From: Rhizobium tibeticum
Lineage (GTDB): Bacteria; Pseudomonadota; Alphaproteobacteria; Rhizobiales; Rhizobiaceae
Reading direction: 5' to 3'
DNA length: 64,000 bases
Assembly (NCBI RefSeq): GCF_900110205.1
Contig: NZ_FOCV01000023.1
Location: 1 to 64,000 of the forward strand
Shown: in pieces, positions 34,805-43,829 of the stretch
Layout: each line of letters begins with the position of its first letter
How positions within the stretch are numbered: position 1 is the stretch's first letter
Made by a program: the position numbers and the translations under genes
Notes under the pieces: generated by a model
What the model was told of the DNA's origin: nothing
Seen by the model: only the letters and a program-made list of their open reading frames with translations
The model's database searches: none

Positions 34805-36117
34805 TGACGTACTCCTTCATGTCACCTCCGAACGCCGGTCGCTTCGTGCTGAGCAATGCGACGCTGCCCGTCGTTGCCGTCGAAGGTTTCACTGCGCCGG
34901 CAAAGGAAGGCCTCGTGCGTGCTGATATCGTCATCGAAGACGGTCTTTTCTCCGCGGTCCTGCCCGCCGGAAGTGCCCCGCAGGAATTGGCGAAATCCGA
35001 CCTGCGCGAAGGGATGGTCTGGCCATGCTTTGCCGATGTCCACACGCACCTGGACAAGGGACATATCTGGGGACGCAGCAGCAATCCGGACGGAACTTTC
35101 ATGGGTGCCCTGCAGGCGGTCGGCGCCGATCGCGAAGCGCATTGGTCGGCCGATGATGTGCGCAAGCGCATGGAGTTCTCCCTGCGGTCGGCCTATGCGC
35201 ACGGCACGAGCCTGATCCGCACGCATCTGGACGCGGCCTCCCCCCAACATCGCATTTCCTTCGACGTCTTTTCCGAGGTGAGGCAATCCTGGAGGGACAA
35301 GATCGCGCTGCAGGCCGTCGCCCTCTTCCCAATGGACGACATGGTGGATGAGGCGTATTTCGCCGATCTCGTCGCCGTCGTCCGCAATGCGGGCGGTCTG
35401 ATCGGTGGCGTCACCAAGATGGGGCCGAACCTCGCATGGCAGCTCGATACGCTCTTTCATGCGGCGGCGGAGAACGGTCTCGACGTCGATCTTCATGTCG
35501 ACGAGACAGATGACCCCGGCGCGGAGACTTTGAAGGCGATCGCCGAGGCCGTTCTGCGGAACCGCTTTGCCGGCACGGTGACGGCCGGCCACTGCTGCTC
35601 GCTTGCAAGGCAGGACGATGGAGTAGCCGAGCGCACCGTGGAACTGGTCGCTAAAGCCGGCATCTCGATCATCTCGCTGCCGATGTGCAATGCCTATCTG
35701 CAGGATCGCTATCCCAACCGCACACCGCGCTGGCGGGGCGTGACGCTGTTTAAGGAGCTCGCGGCTGCCGGTGTCGCAACGGCAGTCGCATCCGACAATA
35801 CACGCGATCCATTCTACGCCTACGGCGACCTCGATGCGGTCGAGGTGTTCCGCGAAGCCGTGCGCATTCTTCACCTCGACCATCCGCTCGATACGGCCGC
35901 GCGTGTCGTAACCACCTCGCCCGCAGACATTGCCGGACGCCACGATCTCAGCCGCATCGGTGCCGGCAGGCCCGCCGATCTCGTCCTCTTCAGTGCGCGT
36001 GGCTGGAGCGAATTTCTTTCCCGTCCGCAGTCTGACCGCGTCGTTCTTCGCCGCGGCAAGGTGATCGACCGCAGCCTGCCGGACTACCGTGAACTCGATA
36101 GCGTCGTTGGAGCCTGA
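34804..36117 (+). CDS. Amidohydrolase-family deaminase (CodA-like)
   Basis: 437 aa metal-dependent amidohydrolase. Metal motif HTHLDKGHIW near residue 80, substrate and metal His in LDVDLHVDETDDP, TAGHCC at about 263, and the final Asp in AVASDNTRDPFY. These match the cytosine deaminase/N-isopropylammelide hydrolase branch, so it should remove ammonia or amine from an amino-substituted ring such as a pyrimidine, triazine or similar. Translationally coupled to the permease (TGATG), which supports a role on the imported compound. Confidence 0.87.
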   Translation: MTYSFMSPPNAGRFVLSNATLPVVAVEGFTAPAKEGLVRADIVIEDGLFSAVLPAGSAPQELAKSDLREGMVWPCFADVHTHLDKGHIWGRSSNPDGTFMGALQAVGADREAHWSADDVRKRMEFSLRSAYAHGTSLIRTHLDAASPQHRISFDVFSEVRQSWRDKIALQAVALFPMDDMVDEAYFADLVAVVRNAGGLIGGVTKMGPNLAWQLDTLFHAAAENGLDVDLHVDETDDPGAETLKAIAEAVLRNRFAGTVTAGHCCSLARQDDGVAERTVELVAKAGISIISLPMCNAYLQDRYPNRTPRWRGVTLFKELAAAGVATAVASDNTRDPFYAYGDLDAVEVFREAVRILHLDHPLDTAARVVTTSPADIAGRHDLSRIGAGRPADLVLFSARGWSEFLSRPQSDRVVLRRGKVIDRSLPDYRELDSVVGA

Positions 36118-36118
36118 C

Positions 36119-37528
36119 ATGCCGGACTACCAGAAGATCAAGAAAGAACTCGAAGGCATTGCGGTCGAGGACAATCCGGCGCTCGTGCGTCAGAAGAGCC
36201 GCGACTTCTATTGGTATTCTCCGATCCTGAAGGCGCAGCTCGATGGCGTGACCGCCGATCTCGTTGTGACGCCCAAGAACGAAGCCGAGGTGATCCAAAC
36301 CCTTAAGATCGCCTTCGCGCATGGTGTTCCGGTGACGCCGCGAGGCGCCGGAACCGGCAATTACGGCCAGGCCATGCCGCTCTCCGGCGGGATCGTGCTC
36401 AACCTTGCCGCCATGGATAAGATCAAGGAAATCCATCCTGGTCGAGTGATCTGCGAGCCCGGCATCGTGATCGCTCAACTCGACAAGCAGACCAAAGCCC
36501 ATTCAGGCCAGGAGCTTCGCTTCCATCCGTCGACGGCACAAACGGCAACGATCGGCGGCTTCATTGCCGGCGGTTCGGGCGGCGTCGGGTCGATCACCTG
36601 GGGAGGACTTCGCGATATCGGTAACATCATCCGGCTGCGTGTCGTCACCATGGAGGCCGAACCGCGGGTGCTTGATCTCACCGGCTGGGATCTGCAGAAG
36701 GTCAGCCACGCTTATGGCACCAACGGCATCATCACCGAAATCGAAATGCCGCTTGCGCCGGCCTATGACTGGGTGGATGTGGTGGTGGGCTACGGTGATT
36801 TCATGGCGGCCGTGCGCTATTCAGACGCACTGGCAAAATGCAACGGCATACTCGTCAAGGAGATCGCGCCGATCGCCGCGCCCATTCCGCACGAATACTT
36901 TACCCGCCACAAACCCTATATTCGCCAGGGCCAGTCGGTTGTGGTGCTGATGATCGCGCCGCACTCGATGGATGCGTTCGCCGCCTTCACCGCGGCTCAG
37001 AAGGGCGAGATCATTTTCCGCTCCGACAAGGTCGAGAGCATGAAGGGCATTCCCCACGCCTATGAGCTTGCCTGGAACCATACGACGCTACGCGCGCTAA
37101 AGGTCGACCCAACCTTTACATACTTGCAGGTCCAATATCCCGGACCGGACCATGTGGCGAAGGTCGCCAGGATGGTCGAAATCTTCGGCGACGAAGTGCC
37201 CGGCCATCTCGAATTCATCAAGTTCGACGGCCAGATCCAATGCTCGGGTCTCCCGCTGGTGCGTTACACGACCGAGGAGCGGCTGGGGGAGATCATCAAG
37301 ATCCATCAGGACCATGGCTGCCCGATCTTCAATCCGCATCGCTACACGCTGGAAGAAGGCGGCATGAAGCAGACGGACAAGGTTCAGCTTGCCTTCAAGC
37401 GTGAGACCGATCCGCGAGGACTGCTCAATCCCGGCAAAATGATTGCCTGGGAGAATCCGAACTTCGACTTCTCGTCGGGTAAGAATTACCTGTTCCCCGG
37501 ACTTGCCGCTGTGATGGAGGCCACATGA
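36119..37528 (+). CDS. FAD-linked oxidase (GlcD/VAO-type)
   Basis: 469 aa. The FAD-binding PCMH domain occupies about 35-220: VTPRGAGTGNYGQAMPLSGG, then GFIAGGSGGVGSITWGGLRD. A C-terminal substrate domain ends with LNPGKMIAWENP. Members oxidise hydroxy acids, alcohols or amines and pass electrons to oxygen or another carrier. No signal peptide, so cytosolic. It follows the deaminase without a gap and overlaps the flavodoxin-fold gene by four bases (ATGA), which suggests that the pair works in one redox step. Confidence 0.87.
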   Translation: MPDYQKIKKELEGIAVEDNPALVRQKSRDFYWYSPILKAQLDGVTADLVVTPKNEAEVIQTLKIAFAHGVPVTPRGAGTGNYGQAMPLSGGIVLNLAAMDKIKEIHPGRVICEPGIVIAQLDKQTKAHSGQELRFHPSTAQTATIGGFIAGGSGGVGSITWGGLRDIGNIIRLRVVTMEAEPRVLDLTGWDLQKVSHAYGTNGIITEIEMPLAPAYDWVDVVVGYGDFMAAVRYSDALAKCNGILVKEIAPIAAPIPHEYFTRHKPYIRQGQSVVVLMIAPHSMDAFAAFTAAQKGEIIFRSDKVESMKGIPHAYELAWNHTTLRALKVDPTFTYLQVQYPGPDHVAKVARMVEIFGDEVPGHLEFIKFDGQIQCSGLPLVRYTTEERLGEIIKIHQDHGCPIFNPHRYTLEEGGMKQTDKVQLAFKRETDPRGLLNPGKMIAWENPNFDFSSGKNYLFPGLAAVMEAT

Positions 37529-38106
37529 GAGTGCTCGTCCTTCACTCGCATCCGGTGGAGTCGAGCTATGGCAACGCGCTCTACCGGCAAACGTTGGAAA
37601 GCTTGAAGACGGCGGGACACGAGGTCGATGACTGCAATCTCTACGCGGAGAACTTCGATCCCGTGCTCTCCCGCCGCGACCGAATGGTCTACCACGACTA
37701 TCCCCAGAATACGGAGCAGGTGAAGGACTATGTCGATCGGCTGAAGCGAGCGGAGGGCCTAGTGATCGTCACGCCGGTCTGGAACTTCGGCTTCCCAGCA
37801 ATCTTGAAAGGCTATTTCGACCGCGTCTGGCTACCCGGCGTTTCCTTCGAGCTCGTCAACGGCAAGGTGGAGTCTCGACTGCGCCACATCCGCAAGCTCG
37901 GTGCGGTGCTGACCTACGGCGCAACACCTTTCCGGGCCTTCGTTGCCGGCAATCCGCCGAAAAAGATCGTTAAGCGGGTGCTGCGTGCGCAGATCAATCC
38001 GGTACGACCGGTGACCTTTCTGGCGCATTACGACATGAACAACTGCACCGACGAGACGCTGGCCGCCTTTCTCGGCAAGGTGAAGGCGACAATGGAGCGG
38101 TTCTGA
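37525..38106 (+). CDS. NAD(P)H-dependent quinone/flavin reductase, flavodoxin fold
   Basis: 193 aa. MdaB/NQO1-like flavodoxin fold: VLVLHSHPVESSYGNALYRQ at the FMN phosphate site, then VIVTPVWNFGFPAILKGYFDRVWLPGVSF. It probably hands electrons from NAD(P)H to a quinone or flavin, or reduces an intermediate of the neighbouring FAD oxidase. Last gene of the operon. Confidence 0.88.
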   Translation: MRVLVLHSHPVESSYGNALYRQTLESLKTAGHEVDDCNLYAENFDPVLSRRDRMVYHDYPQNTEQVKDYVDRLKRAEGLVIVTPVWNFGFPAILKGYFDRVWLPGVSFELVNGKVESRLRHIRKLGAVLTYGATPFRAFVAGNPPKKIVKRVLRAQINPVRPVTFLAHYDMNNCTDETLAAFLGKVKATMERF

Positions 38107-38162
38107 TACCACACCCCCCACTGCGCGGGACAAACCGCGGCTTAAGGTCCGGCGTTTCCCGA

Positions 38163-38552
38163 TCAAGCCACCTTGGCTGCGGTTACCTCGACTTCGACCA
38201 GAAACTCCGGCCGTGTAAACCCGCCGACGACAATGAGCGTCGAGACAGGTTTGGGGTCAAGCGTATAGCGATCGCGCACCGCCATATAGGCCGGGAAATC
38301 TTCTCTCTTTGTGACAAAGCCAGAGATGCGTATGACGTCCGCAAAGGTCATGCCAGCCTCTTCGAGGATCGCATCGATCGCCTTGAAGCAAAGTTCTGTC
38401 TGAGCAGTCACATCATTCGGGATCACATCATCAACGCCGATCCCGAGCTGACCCGATGTGACGAGAAGCGACGCACCTGGGGGCACCAGCAACCCATGAT
38501 TGTAGTTCCCGAATGGCTTGCGGACAGAGGGCGGATTGAATGCGCTTTTCAT
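38163..38552 (-). CDS. RidA-family (YjgF/YER057c) protein
   Basis: 129 aa. Signature pattern of Rid proteins: NYNHGLLVPPGASLLVTSGQ, GMTFADVIRISGFVT, and a C-terminal LIVVGGFTRPEFLVEVEVTA. Family members hydrolyse reactive enamine/imine intermediates or related N-compounds. The Arg usual in the RidA active site (near VxxR) is not clearly at its place, so a Rid1-7-type subgroup is likelier. Convergent with the FAD-oxidase operon; the position suggests clearing of imines made there. GGATG precedes the ATG. Confidence 0.85.
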   Translation of the reverse strand: MKSAFNPPSVRKPFGNYNHGLLVPPGASLLVTSGQLGIGVDDVIPNDVTAQTELCFKAIDAILEEAGMTFADVIRISGFVTKREDFPAYMAVRDRYTLDPKPVSTLIVVGGFTRPEFLVEVEVTAAKVA

Positions 38553-38601
38553 AAAACATCCATGTGAAACAAGGGGTTGCAGTCCGAGAAATACTTAGGA
38601 A

Positions 38602-39294
38602 TCAATTTCTTTTGGTCGACGCAAAGACGATGCTGGCATCGCTAACGATCGCAACATGCGAATAAGCCGCGTGGCCGGCTGCCGCTGCCTCCCCCCGCAT
38701 GATCGCCGTCACGATGACGTCGTGTTCATCATAGGATCGGGCAAGGCGCCCCGGCAACCTGAACTGTGCGCGACGGAACGGCGCCAATCGTGCACGGGTC
38801 TGCGTCACCAGCTCGAATATGTGATCGTTGTGAGCCCCGCGATAGAGGCGCGTATGAAATTCGGTATTGTGAGCGGCATAGTCTTCATCGGCACCCGCAT
38901 GCACGAGTTTGGCCGATGCCCGGTGCGCGAGCTCTAGGGAACGCCGCTCCTCGACTGTCATGCGTTCGGCCGACAGGCGCGCGCAGATGGCTTCCAGTTC
39001 TGACATCGCCTCGAACATCGAGTGGAGATAGCCTTCCGTTACATTTGCAACGACGGCGCTTCGGTTCGGCTCGCGATCAACCAGCCCCATGGCGCCGAGT
39101 TCGCGCAGCGCTTCCCGGACCGGTGTCCGGGAAACGTCGAAGCGGGTGGCCAGCGAGATTTCATCCATTTTTTCACCGGGAGCGAGAACCCCGGTTACGA
39201 TCATGTCGGCTATGGCGCGCACCATCTGCTCGACGGTGGTGCCCGCCCTTATTACTTGCCTGCGCTTAATCTGTGACACGGGGGAGTTCTGCAT
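38602..39294 (-). CDS. GntR-family (FadR/FCD) transcriptional regulator
   Basis: 230 aa. N-terminal winged HTH (PGEKMDEISLATRFDVSRTP, VREALRELGAMGLVDREPNR) and an FCD effector domain from about 90 (FEAMSELEAICARLSAERM; metal-type His in HNTEFH and later HDVI). It has no clear ribosome site; a CTGTATACAG palindrome ends only 8 bases before... that is, lies immediately upstream of the ATG at 39302-39311. Similar sites precede the BMP-type ABC operon, so it probably represses that operon and itself until the substrate is present. Confidence 0.9.
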   Translation of the reverse strand: MQNSPVSQIKRRQVIRAGTTVEQMVRAIADMIVTGVLAPGEKMDEISLATRFDVSRTPVREALRELGAMGLVDREPNRSAVVANVTEGYLHSMFEAMSELEAICARLSAERMTVEERRSLELAHRASAKLVHAGADEDYAAHNTEFHTRLYRGAHNDHIFELVTQTRARLAPFRRAQFRLPGRLARSYDEHDVIVTAIMRGEAAAAGHAAYSHVAIVSDASIVFASTKRN

Positions 39295-39301
39295 TTGTCG
39301 A

Positions 39302-39311
39302 CTGTATACAG
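39302..39311. promoter_or_regulatory. GntR operator candidate, site A
   Basis: Perfect palindrome CTGTATACAG directly upstream of the GntR start, followed by ATGCAAC. It shares the ATACAG core and the GCA-containing flank with sites at 39453 and 39534. Position fits autorepression. Confidence 0.6.
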
Positions 39312-39452
39312 ATGCAACTATCGCGAAAAAAAGTCAATTATGTTGCATTTCTAAGATATTAAATCGTGGCGCGGAATGGCCGTAAGGCGGCCAGCTTACG
39401 GATTCAGCACTGCAATTAATCATAGGTTATTTTTTGTTCATCATCATTTGAA

Positions 39453-39470
39453 AACTGCATACAGTTTGCA
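39453..39470. promoter_or_regulatory. GntR operator candidate, site B
   Basis: AACTGCATACAGTTTGCA. One base differs from the site A palindrome in the CTGnATACAG core. It lies midway in the 299-base region between the GntR gene and the ABC operon. Confidence 0.6.
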
Positions 39471-39533
39471 CACGTCAAGACATATTTGTAAATTTTTCCC
39501 TTTGTAATTAGTTGCTTATGGCTTGGCACGGCC

Positions 39534-39553
39534 ATTGCATACAGTTTCTTGCA
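39534..39553. promoter_or_regulatory. GntR operator candidate, site C
   Basis: ATTGCATACAGTTTCTTGCA, about 40 bases before the ATG of the BMP-family binding protein. The TGCATACAGTTT core equals site B, so a repressor here would block the operon promoter. Confidence 0.6.
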
Positions 39554-39593
39554 ACGTTTTTTCGAACCGGCACTCGCCGCAAGGAGCATTCCG

Positions 39594-40718
39594 ATGACCA
39601 AACTCCTTTCCATGAACCGTCGCCATTTCTTGCAAGCATCCGCTGCCGGCGCACTCACCCTGGCGCCCGGCCTGCTGCCGGGCCGTGCCCTTGCCCAGAA
39701 CGCGCTGACGGTCGGCTTCATCTATGTCGGACCCAAGGACGACTACGGCTACAACCAGGCGCATGCCGAAGGTGCGGTCGCCCTGAAGGCGTTGCCGGGC
39801 GTGACGATCGTCGAGGAGGAAAATGTGCCGGAGACGGTCGATGTCCAGAAGACCATGGAGTCGATGATCAACCTCGACGGTGCGACGCTGATCTTCCCGA
39901 CGTCGTTCGGTTATTTCGACCCGCATATGCTGGCGATGGCCGCAAAGTACCCGGACATTCAGTTCCGCCACTGCGGCGGGCTCTGGCAGGAAGGCAAGAA
40001 CCCTACGAACACGGGTTCGTACTTCGGCTACATTTTCCAGGGCCAGTATCTGAACGGTGTGGCGGCCGGCTACACCTCGAAGAGCAAGAAAATCGGTTTC
40101 GTCGCCGCCAAGCCCATTCCGCAGGTGCTGCAGAACATCAATGCCTTCCTCCTTGGCGCGCGCTCGGTCGATCCGTCGATCACCTGCCAGGTCATCTTCA
40201 CCGGCGAGTGGTCGCTGGCCGTCAAGGAGGCTGAGGCCACCAACGCGCTGATCGACCAGGGCGCGGATGTGATTACCTGCCATGTCGACAGCCCGAAGGT
40301 AGTCGTCGAAACGGCTGCCGGTCGCGGCGCTTTCGTCTGTGGATACCATGCAAACCAGGGCCCGTTGGCACCTGAGAAGTACCTGACCGGCGCCGAATGG
40401 GCGTGGGGCAACGTCTACACTGATTTCGTCAAGAAGGCGCAGGCTGGCGAAAAGCTCGGCAACTTCGTGCGCGGCGGCCTCAAAGACGGCTTCGTCAAGA
40501 TGAGCCCACTTGGGCCCGCCGTGCCGGCGGAAGGACGTACGAAGTTCGACGCCACGTTAGCCGAGATGATGACCGGCAAGTTCTCCGTCTTCAAGGGGCC
40601 GATCAAGGACAACAAGGGCAACGTCGTCGTCGCGGCCGACAAGAGCTATGCCGAAGATGCCATCGAGCTCGAGAGCATGGGCTACCTCGTGGAAGGCGTC
40701 GTCGGATCCACGGCTTAA
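39594..40718 (+). CDS. BMP-family ABC substrate-binding protein, Tat-type signal
   Basis: 374 aa. Signal with twin arginine (MNRRHFLQASAAGALTLAPG), mature part of the PnrA/Med basic-membrane-protein fold: LTVGFIYVGPKDDYGYNQAH, then FGYIFQGQYLNGVAAGY. Relatives bind nucleosides, purines or similar ring compounds. AAGGAG precedes the ATG. The operon context (cyanuric acid, biuret and allophanate enzymes) points to a triazine- or ureide-type ligand. Confidence 0.9.
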   Translation: MTKLLSMNRRHFLQASAAGALTLAPGLLPGRALAQNALTVGFIYVGPKDDYGYNQAHAEGAVALKALPGVTIVEEENVPETVDVQKTMESMINLDGATLIFPTSFGYFDPHMLAMAAKYPDIQFRHCGGLWQEGKNPTNTGSYFGYIFQGQYLNGVAAGYTSKSKKIGFVAAKPIPQVLQNINAFLLGARSVDPSITCQVIFTGEWSLAVKEAEATNALIDQGADVITCHVDSPKVVVETAAGRGAFVCGYHANQGPLAPEKYLTGAEWAWGNVYTDFVKKAQAGEKLGNFVRGGLKDGFVKMSPLGPAVPAEGRTKFDATLAEMMTGKFSVFKGPIKDNKGNVVVAADKSYAEDAIELESMGYLVEGVVGSTA

Positions 40719-40736
40719 GCCTGAGGGAGAAGCGTC

Positions 40737-41867
40737 ATGACAGTCGAGGCGAACACTTCCGCAATATCTATCGCGTCCGAACGATCGTCCGTGCTCAGAC
40801 CCATCCTCGAATGGCTGGCACGGCGGGCGGAACCGATTGTCATCAGTTTCGGCGCGATCCTCTTCGGGCTGGCGCTCTTCTCCATCTTCATCCTGGTGAT
40901 AGGCAAATCGCCGGCTAACTTGTTCCAACTGATGTACACGGGCGGCTTCGGCAGCTGGTTCTCGATCCAGAACAGCCTTAGCCGGGCGGCCCCGCTTCTG
41001 CTGACGGCTCTATGCGTTGCGCTTCCGGCCCGCCTCGGCCTCGTCATCATTGGTGGCGAGGGTGCGGTCGTGCTGGGCGGCGTCGCGGCCGCGGCTATTG
41101 CGCTGCCCTTCGTCGGCACGCTGCCTCCCCTCCTCGTCCTGCTTCTGATGGCTGCGGCAGCCATGATCGCCGGCGGCATTTGGATCGGCCTTGCGGGCTT
41201 CCTGCGACACTATCGCGGCGTCAACGAAACGATCTCCTCGCTGCTGCTCGCCTATATCGCCATCGCTCTGATGAACCAGTTCGTCGAAGGACCGCTGCGC
41301 GATCCGGCGAGCCTGAACAAACCCTCCACGTCTCCCCTGCCCGCCGAATACATGCTCGGCAAAATGCCCGGAATGGACGTGCATTGGGGGCTCGCGATCG
41401 GCGTCATCGCCTGCATCGCTTCCTGGGTGTTGATCGAGGTGACGAGCTACGGCTTCGCCGCGCGTATCGCCGGCGGCAACGTTCGCGCCGCACAGATCCA
41501 GGGGTTGCCTGTCGGCCGCCTGATCGTCGGTTTCACGGCGATCGCCGGCAGCTTTGCCGGCCTTGCCGGAATGATCGAGGTTGCCGCCGTCCAGGGCAGT
41601 GCCAATGCCTCGCTTGCAGCGGGCTATGGCTATACGGGCATCCTCGTCGCCTTCCTGGCGCGGCACAATCCGCTGGCGATCATACCGGTCGCCATCCTGC
41701 TTGGCGGCATCGATGCGTCGGGCGGCCTGATCCAGCGCCGCATGGCATTGCCTGATGCGACCGTACTGGTGCTGCAGGGCACGCTCTTCGTCGTCATCCT
41801 CTTCTGCGAGACGTTCTACGGTCGCTTCAAGATCTTCAATCCAGACCTCTGGAAAAGGAGCGCATGA
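40737..41867 (+). CDS. ABC transporter permease (BMP/nucleoside-type, YufP-like)
   Basis: 376 aa, about nine to ten hydrophobic segments, with the BPD_transp_2 pattern GLVIIGGEGAVVLGGVAAAA and RIAGGNVRAAQIQGLPVGRL. Pairs with the next permease (ATGA overlap) to form the channel of the importer. Confidence 0.9.
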   Translation: MTVEANTSAISIASERSSVLRPILEWLARRAEPIVISFGAILFGLALFSIFILVIGKSPANLFQLMYTGGFGSWFSIQNSLSRAAPLLLTALCVALPARLGLVIIGGEGAVVLGGVAAAAIALPFVGTLPPLLVLLLMAAAAMIAGGIWIGLAGFLRHYRGVNETISSLLLAYIAIALMNQFVEGPLRDPASLNKPSTSPLPAEYMLGKMPGMDVHWGLAIGVIACIASWVLIEVTSYGFAARIAGGNVRAAQIQGLPVGRLIVGFTAIAGSFAGLAGMIEVAAVQGSANASLAAGYGYTGILVAFLARHNPLAIIPVAILLGGIDASGGLIQRRMALPDATVLVLQGTLFVVILFCETFYGRFKIFNPDLWKRSA

Positions 41868-42793
41868 TGGAAGCGACCGGCATCGGCATCTGGGGCGTAC
41901 CCCTCGCCATCTTCGCGGGCGCGATCCGCGTCTCGACACCCTTCATCTTCGTCAGCCTCGGCGAGACCATTACTGAGCGCTCTGGCCGCATCAATCTCGG
42001 CCTGGAAGGGACCCTGGTCTTCGGCGCGATGACCGCCTATGCGATCGCTGTCCTCAGCGGTTCGCCCTGGCTTGGCGTGCTGGCGGCAATGGCGACCGGC
42101 GCCGTCTTCGGGCTGGTACACGGCTGGATCTGCAAGTGGCCGAAGGTCAACGACATCGCGATCGGCATCGCCATGATGCAGTTCGGACTGGGGCTCGCCT
42201 TCTTCCTTGGCAAACCCTTCATCCAGCCGGCAGCGCCGCACCTGCCGTCGATCCCGTTCGGCGCCTGGTCCAATCTTCCGCAACTTCAGGCGGCCCTGAA
42301 CATCAACGTGCTTTTCATTCTGGGCGGCATACTTGCGCTCTTTTTGAGGTGGGCGTTCAAAAACACACGGATCGGACTTGTGTTGCGCGTCGTTGGCGAC
42401 AGCACCGATGCGGCACGTGCGATGGGGATCGACCCAGACCGCGTGCGTCTGCTCGCCACCGCCATCGGCGGATCGCTTGCCGCGGTCGGCGGAGCCTATC
42501 TCTCGCTCTATTACCCGGGCTCATGGAACGAAGGCATCTCCTCCGGACAGGGCCTGATGGCGGTGGCGCTGGTGATCTTCGCGCGCTGGAACCCAATCGG
42601 CTGCTTCCTGGCGGCGCTTCTCTTCGGCGGCGCCGGTGCTCTGGGCCCTGCCCTTCAATCGGTCGGCGTCACACAGGGCTACTATCTGTTCTACGCGGCC
42701 CCGTACGTGCTGACGCTTGTCATTCTGATTGCCACCTCCTCGCCCACCCGTTCGCTTGCCGGAGCGCCCGGCGCATTGTCGCTCACGAAATGA
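41864..42793 (+). CDS. ABC transporter permease (BMP/nucleoside-type, YufQ-like)
   Basis: 309 aa, BPD_transp_2 family: GETITERSGRINLGLEGTLV near the start and RVVGDSTDAARAMGIDPDRV in the cytosolic loop. ATGA overlap with the first permease; the formamidase gene follows after 10 bases. Confidence 0.9.
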   Translation: MMEATGIGIWGVPLAIFAGAIRVSTPFIFVSLGETITERSGRINLGLEGTLVFGAMTAYAIAVLSGSPWLGVLAAMATGAVFGLVHGWICKWPKVNDIAIGIAMMQFGLGLAFFLGKPFIQPAAPHLPSIPFGAWSNLPQLQAALNINVLFILGGILALFLRWAFKNTRIGLVLRVVGDSTDAARAMGIDPDRVRLLATAIGGSLAAVGGAYLSLYYPGSWNEGISSGQGLMAVALVIFARWNPIGCFLAALLFGGAGALGPALQSVGVTQGYYLFYAAPYVLTLVILIATSSPTRSLAGAPGALSLTK

Positions 42794-42803
42794 AGGATCT
42801 ACC

Positions 42804-43820
42804 ATGAATGGTCTCGGCGGCCTCAACAAGTCCGAACATGGCGTCGGCATCGGTCTCGTCCAACTGCAGCTTCCGGTTACGGTGACAAAGGACGACCTTG
42901 CGCGACAGACGCAGGCGATCGTCGATCTAGTCGCCAAGGCGCGGCGCAACCAGGCGGGTATGGATCTCGTCGTTTTCCCGGAGTATGCGCTGCATGGCCT
43001 GTCGATGGCTATCAATCCGGAGATCATGTGCACGCTCGATGGGCCAGAGGTGGCTGCCTTCAAGAAGGCCTGCCGCGACAACCGCATCTGGGGCTGCTTC
43101 TCCATCATGGAGTACAATCCTGACGGGATGCCGTACAATTCCGGCATCGTCATCGACAATGCCGGCGAGTTGAAGCTTTACTATCGCAAGATGCATCCCT
43201 GGGTTCCGGTCGAGCCCTGGGAGCCTGGCAATAGCGGCATTCCCGTCATCGACGGCCCTCGGGGTGCGAAACTGGCGCTCATCATCTGCCATGACGGCAT
43301 GTTCCCGGAAATGGCGCGCGAATGCGCCTACAAGGGCGCCGAGATCATGATCCGGACGGCAGGCTATACGGCCCCGATCCGCGAGAGCTGGAAGTTCACC
43401 AACCAGTCAAACGCCTTCTGCAATCTCATGGTCACCGCCAACGTCTGCATGTGCGGCACGGACGGCACCTTTGATTCCATGGGCGAAGGCATGATCTGCA
43501 ATTTCGACGGCACGATCATCGCCCACGGCACGTCCGGCCGCCCGAACGAGATCATCACCGCCGAGGTGCGTCCGGACCTAGTGCGAGAGGCACGGCGCAA
43601 CTGGGGCGTGGAGAACAACATCTACCAGTTCGGCCACCGCGGCTACGTCGCTGTCGCCGGCGGCGCGGGTGATGCCCCTTACACCTACATGCACGACCTC
43701 ATCGCCGGCCAGTACCGACTGCCCTGGGAGGATGAAGTCACGGTCACCGATGGCACGTCTTGCGGCTTCGACAAACCGGCAAGGCGCTATGGGGAAACAT
43801 TCAAACTTGCAGGGGAATAG
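42804..43820 (+). CDS. amiF: Formamidase / aliphatic amidase (nitrilase superfamily)
   Basis: 338 aa. Nitrilase-fold catalytic triad: Glu in VVFPEYALHG, Lys in YYRKMHPW, Cys in LIICHDGMFPEMA. The length and the stretches GCFSIMEYNPDG, ICNFDGTIIAHG and GVENNIYQFGHRGYVA are those of AmiF formamidase rather than AmiE. It hydrolyses formamide, or a related short amide, to ammonia and the acid. It lies between transporter genes and the biuret hydrolase gene and would release further nitrogen in the same pathway. An acting substrate other than formamide is possible. Confidence 0.82.
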   Translation: MNGLGGLNKSEHGVGIGLVQLQLPVTVTKDDLARQTQAIVDLVAKARRNQAGMDLVVFPEYALHGLSMAINPEIMCTLDGPEVAAFKKACRDNRIWGCFSIMEYNPDGMPYNSGIVIDNAGELKLYYRKMHPWVPVEPWEPGNSGIPVIDGPRGAKLALIICHDGMFPEMARECAYKGAEIMIRTAGYTAPIRESWKFTNQSNAFCNLMVTANVCMCGTDGTFDSMGEGMICNFDGTIIAHGTSGRPNEIITAEVRPDLVREARRNWGVENNIYQFGHRGYVAVAGGAGDAPYTYMHDLIAGQYRLPWEDEVTVTDGTSCGFDKPARRYGETFKLAGE

Positions 43821-43829
43821 GAGAAGACG

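Noticed and set aside
34822..36120. 432-codon minus-strand frame mirroring the amidohydrolase gene
   Set aside because: An exact shadow of a gene with clear metal motifs and operon coupling; no family resemblance.
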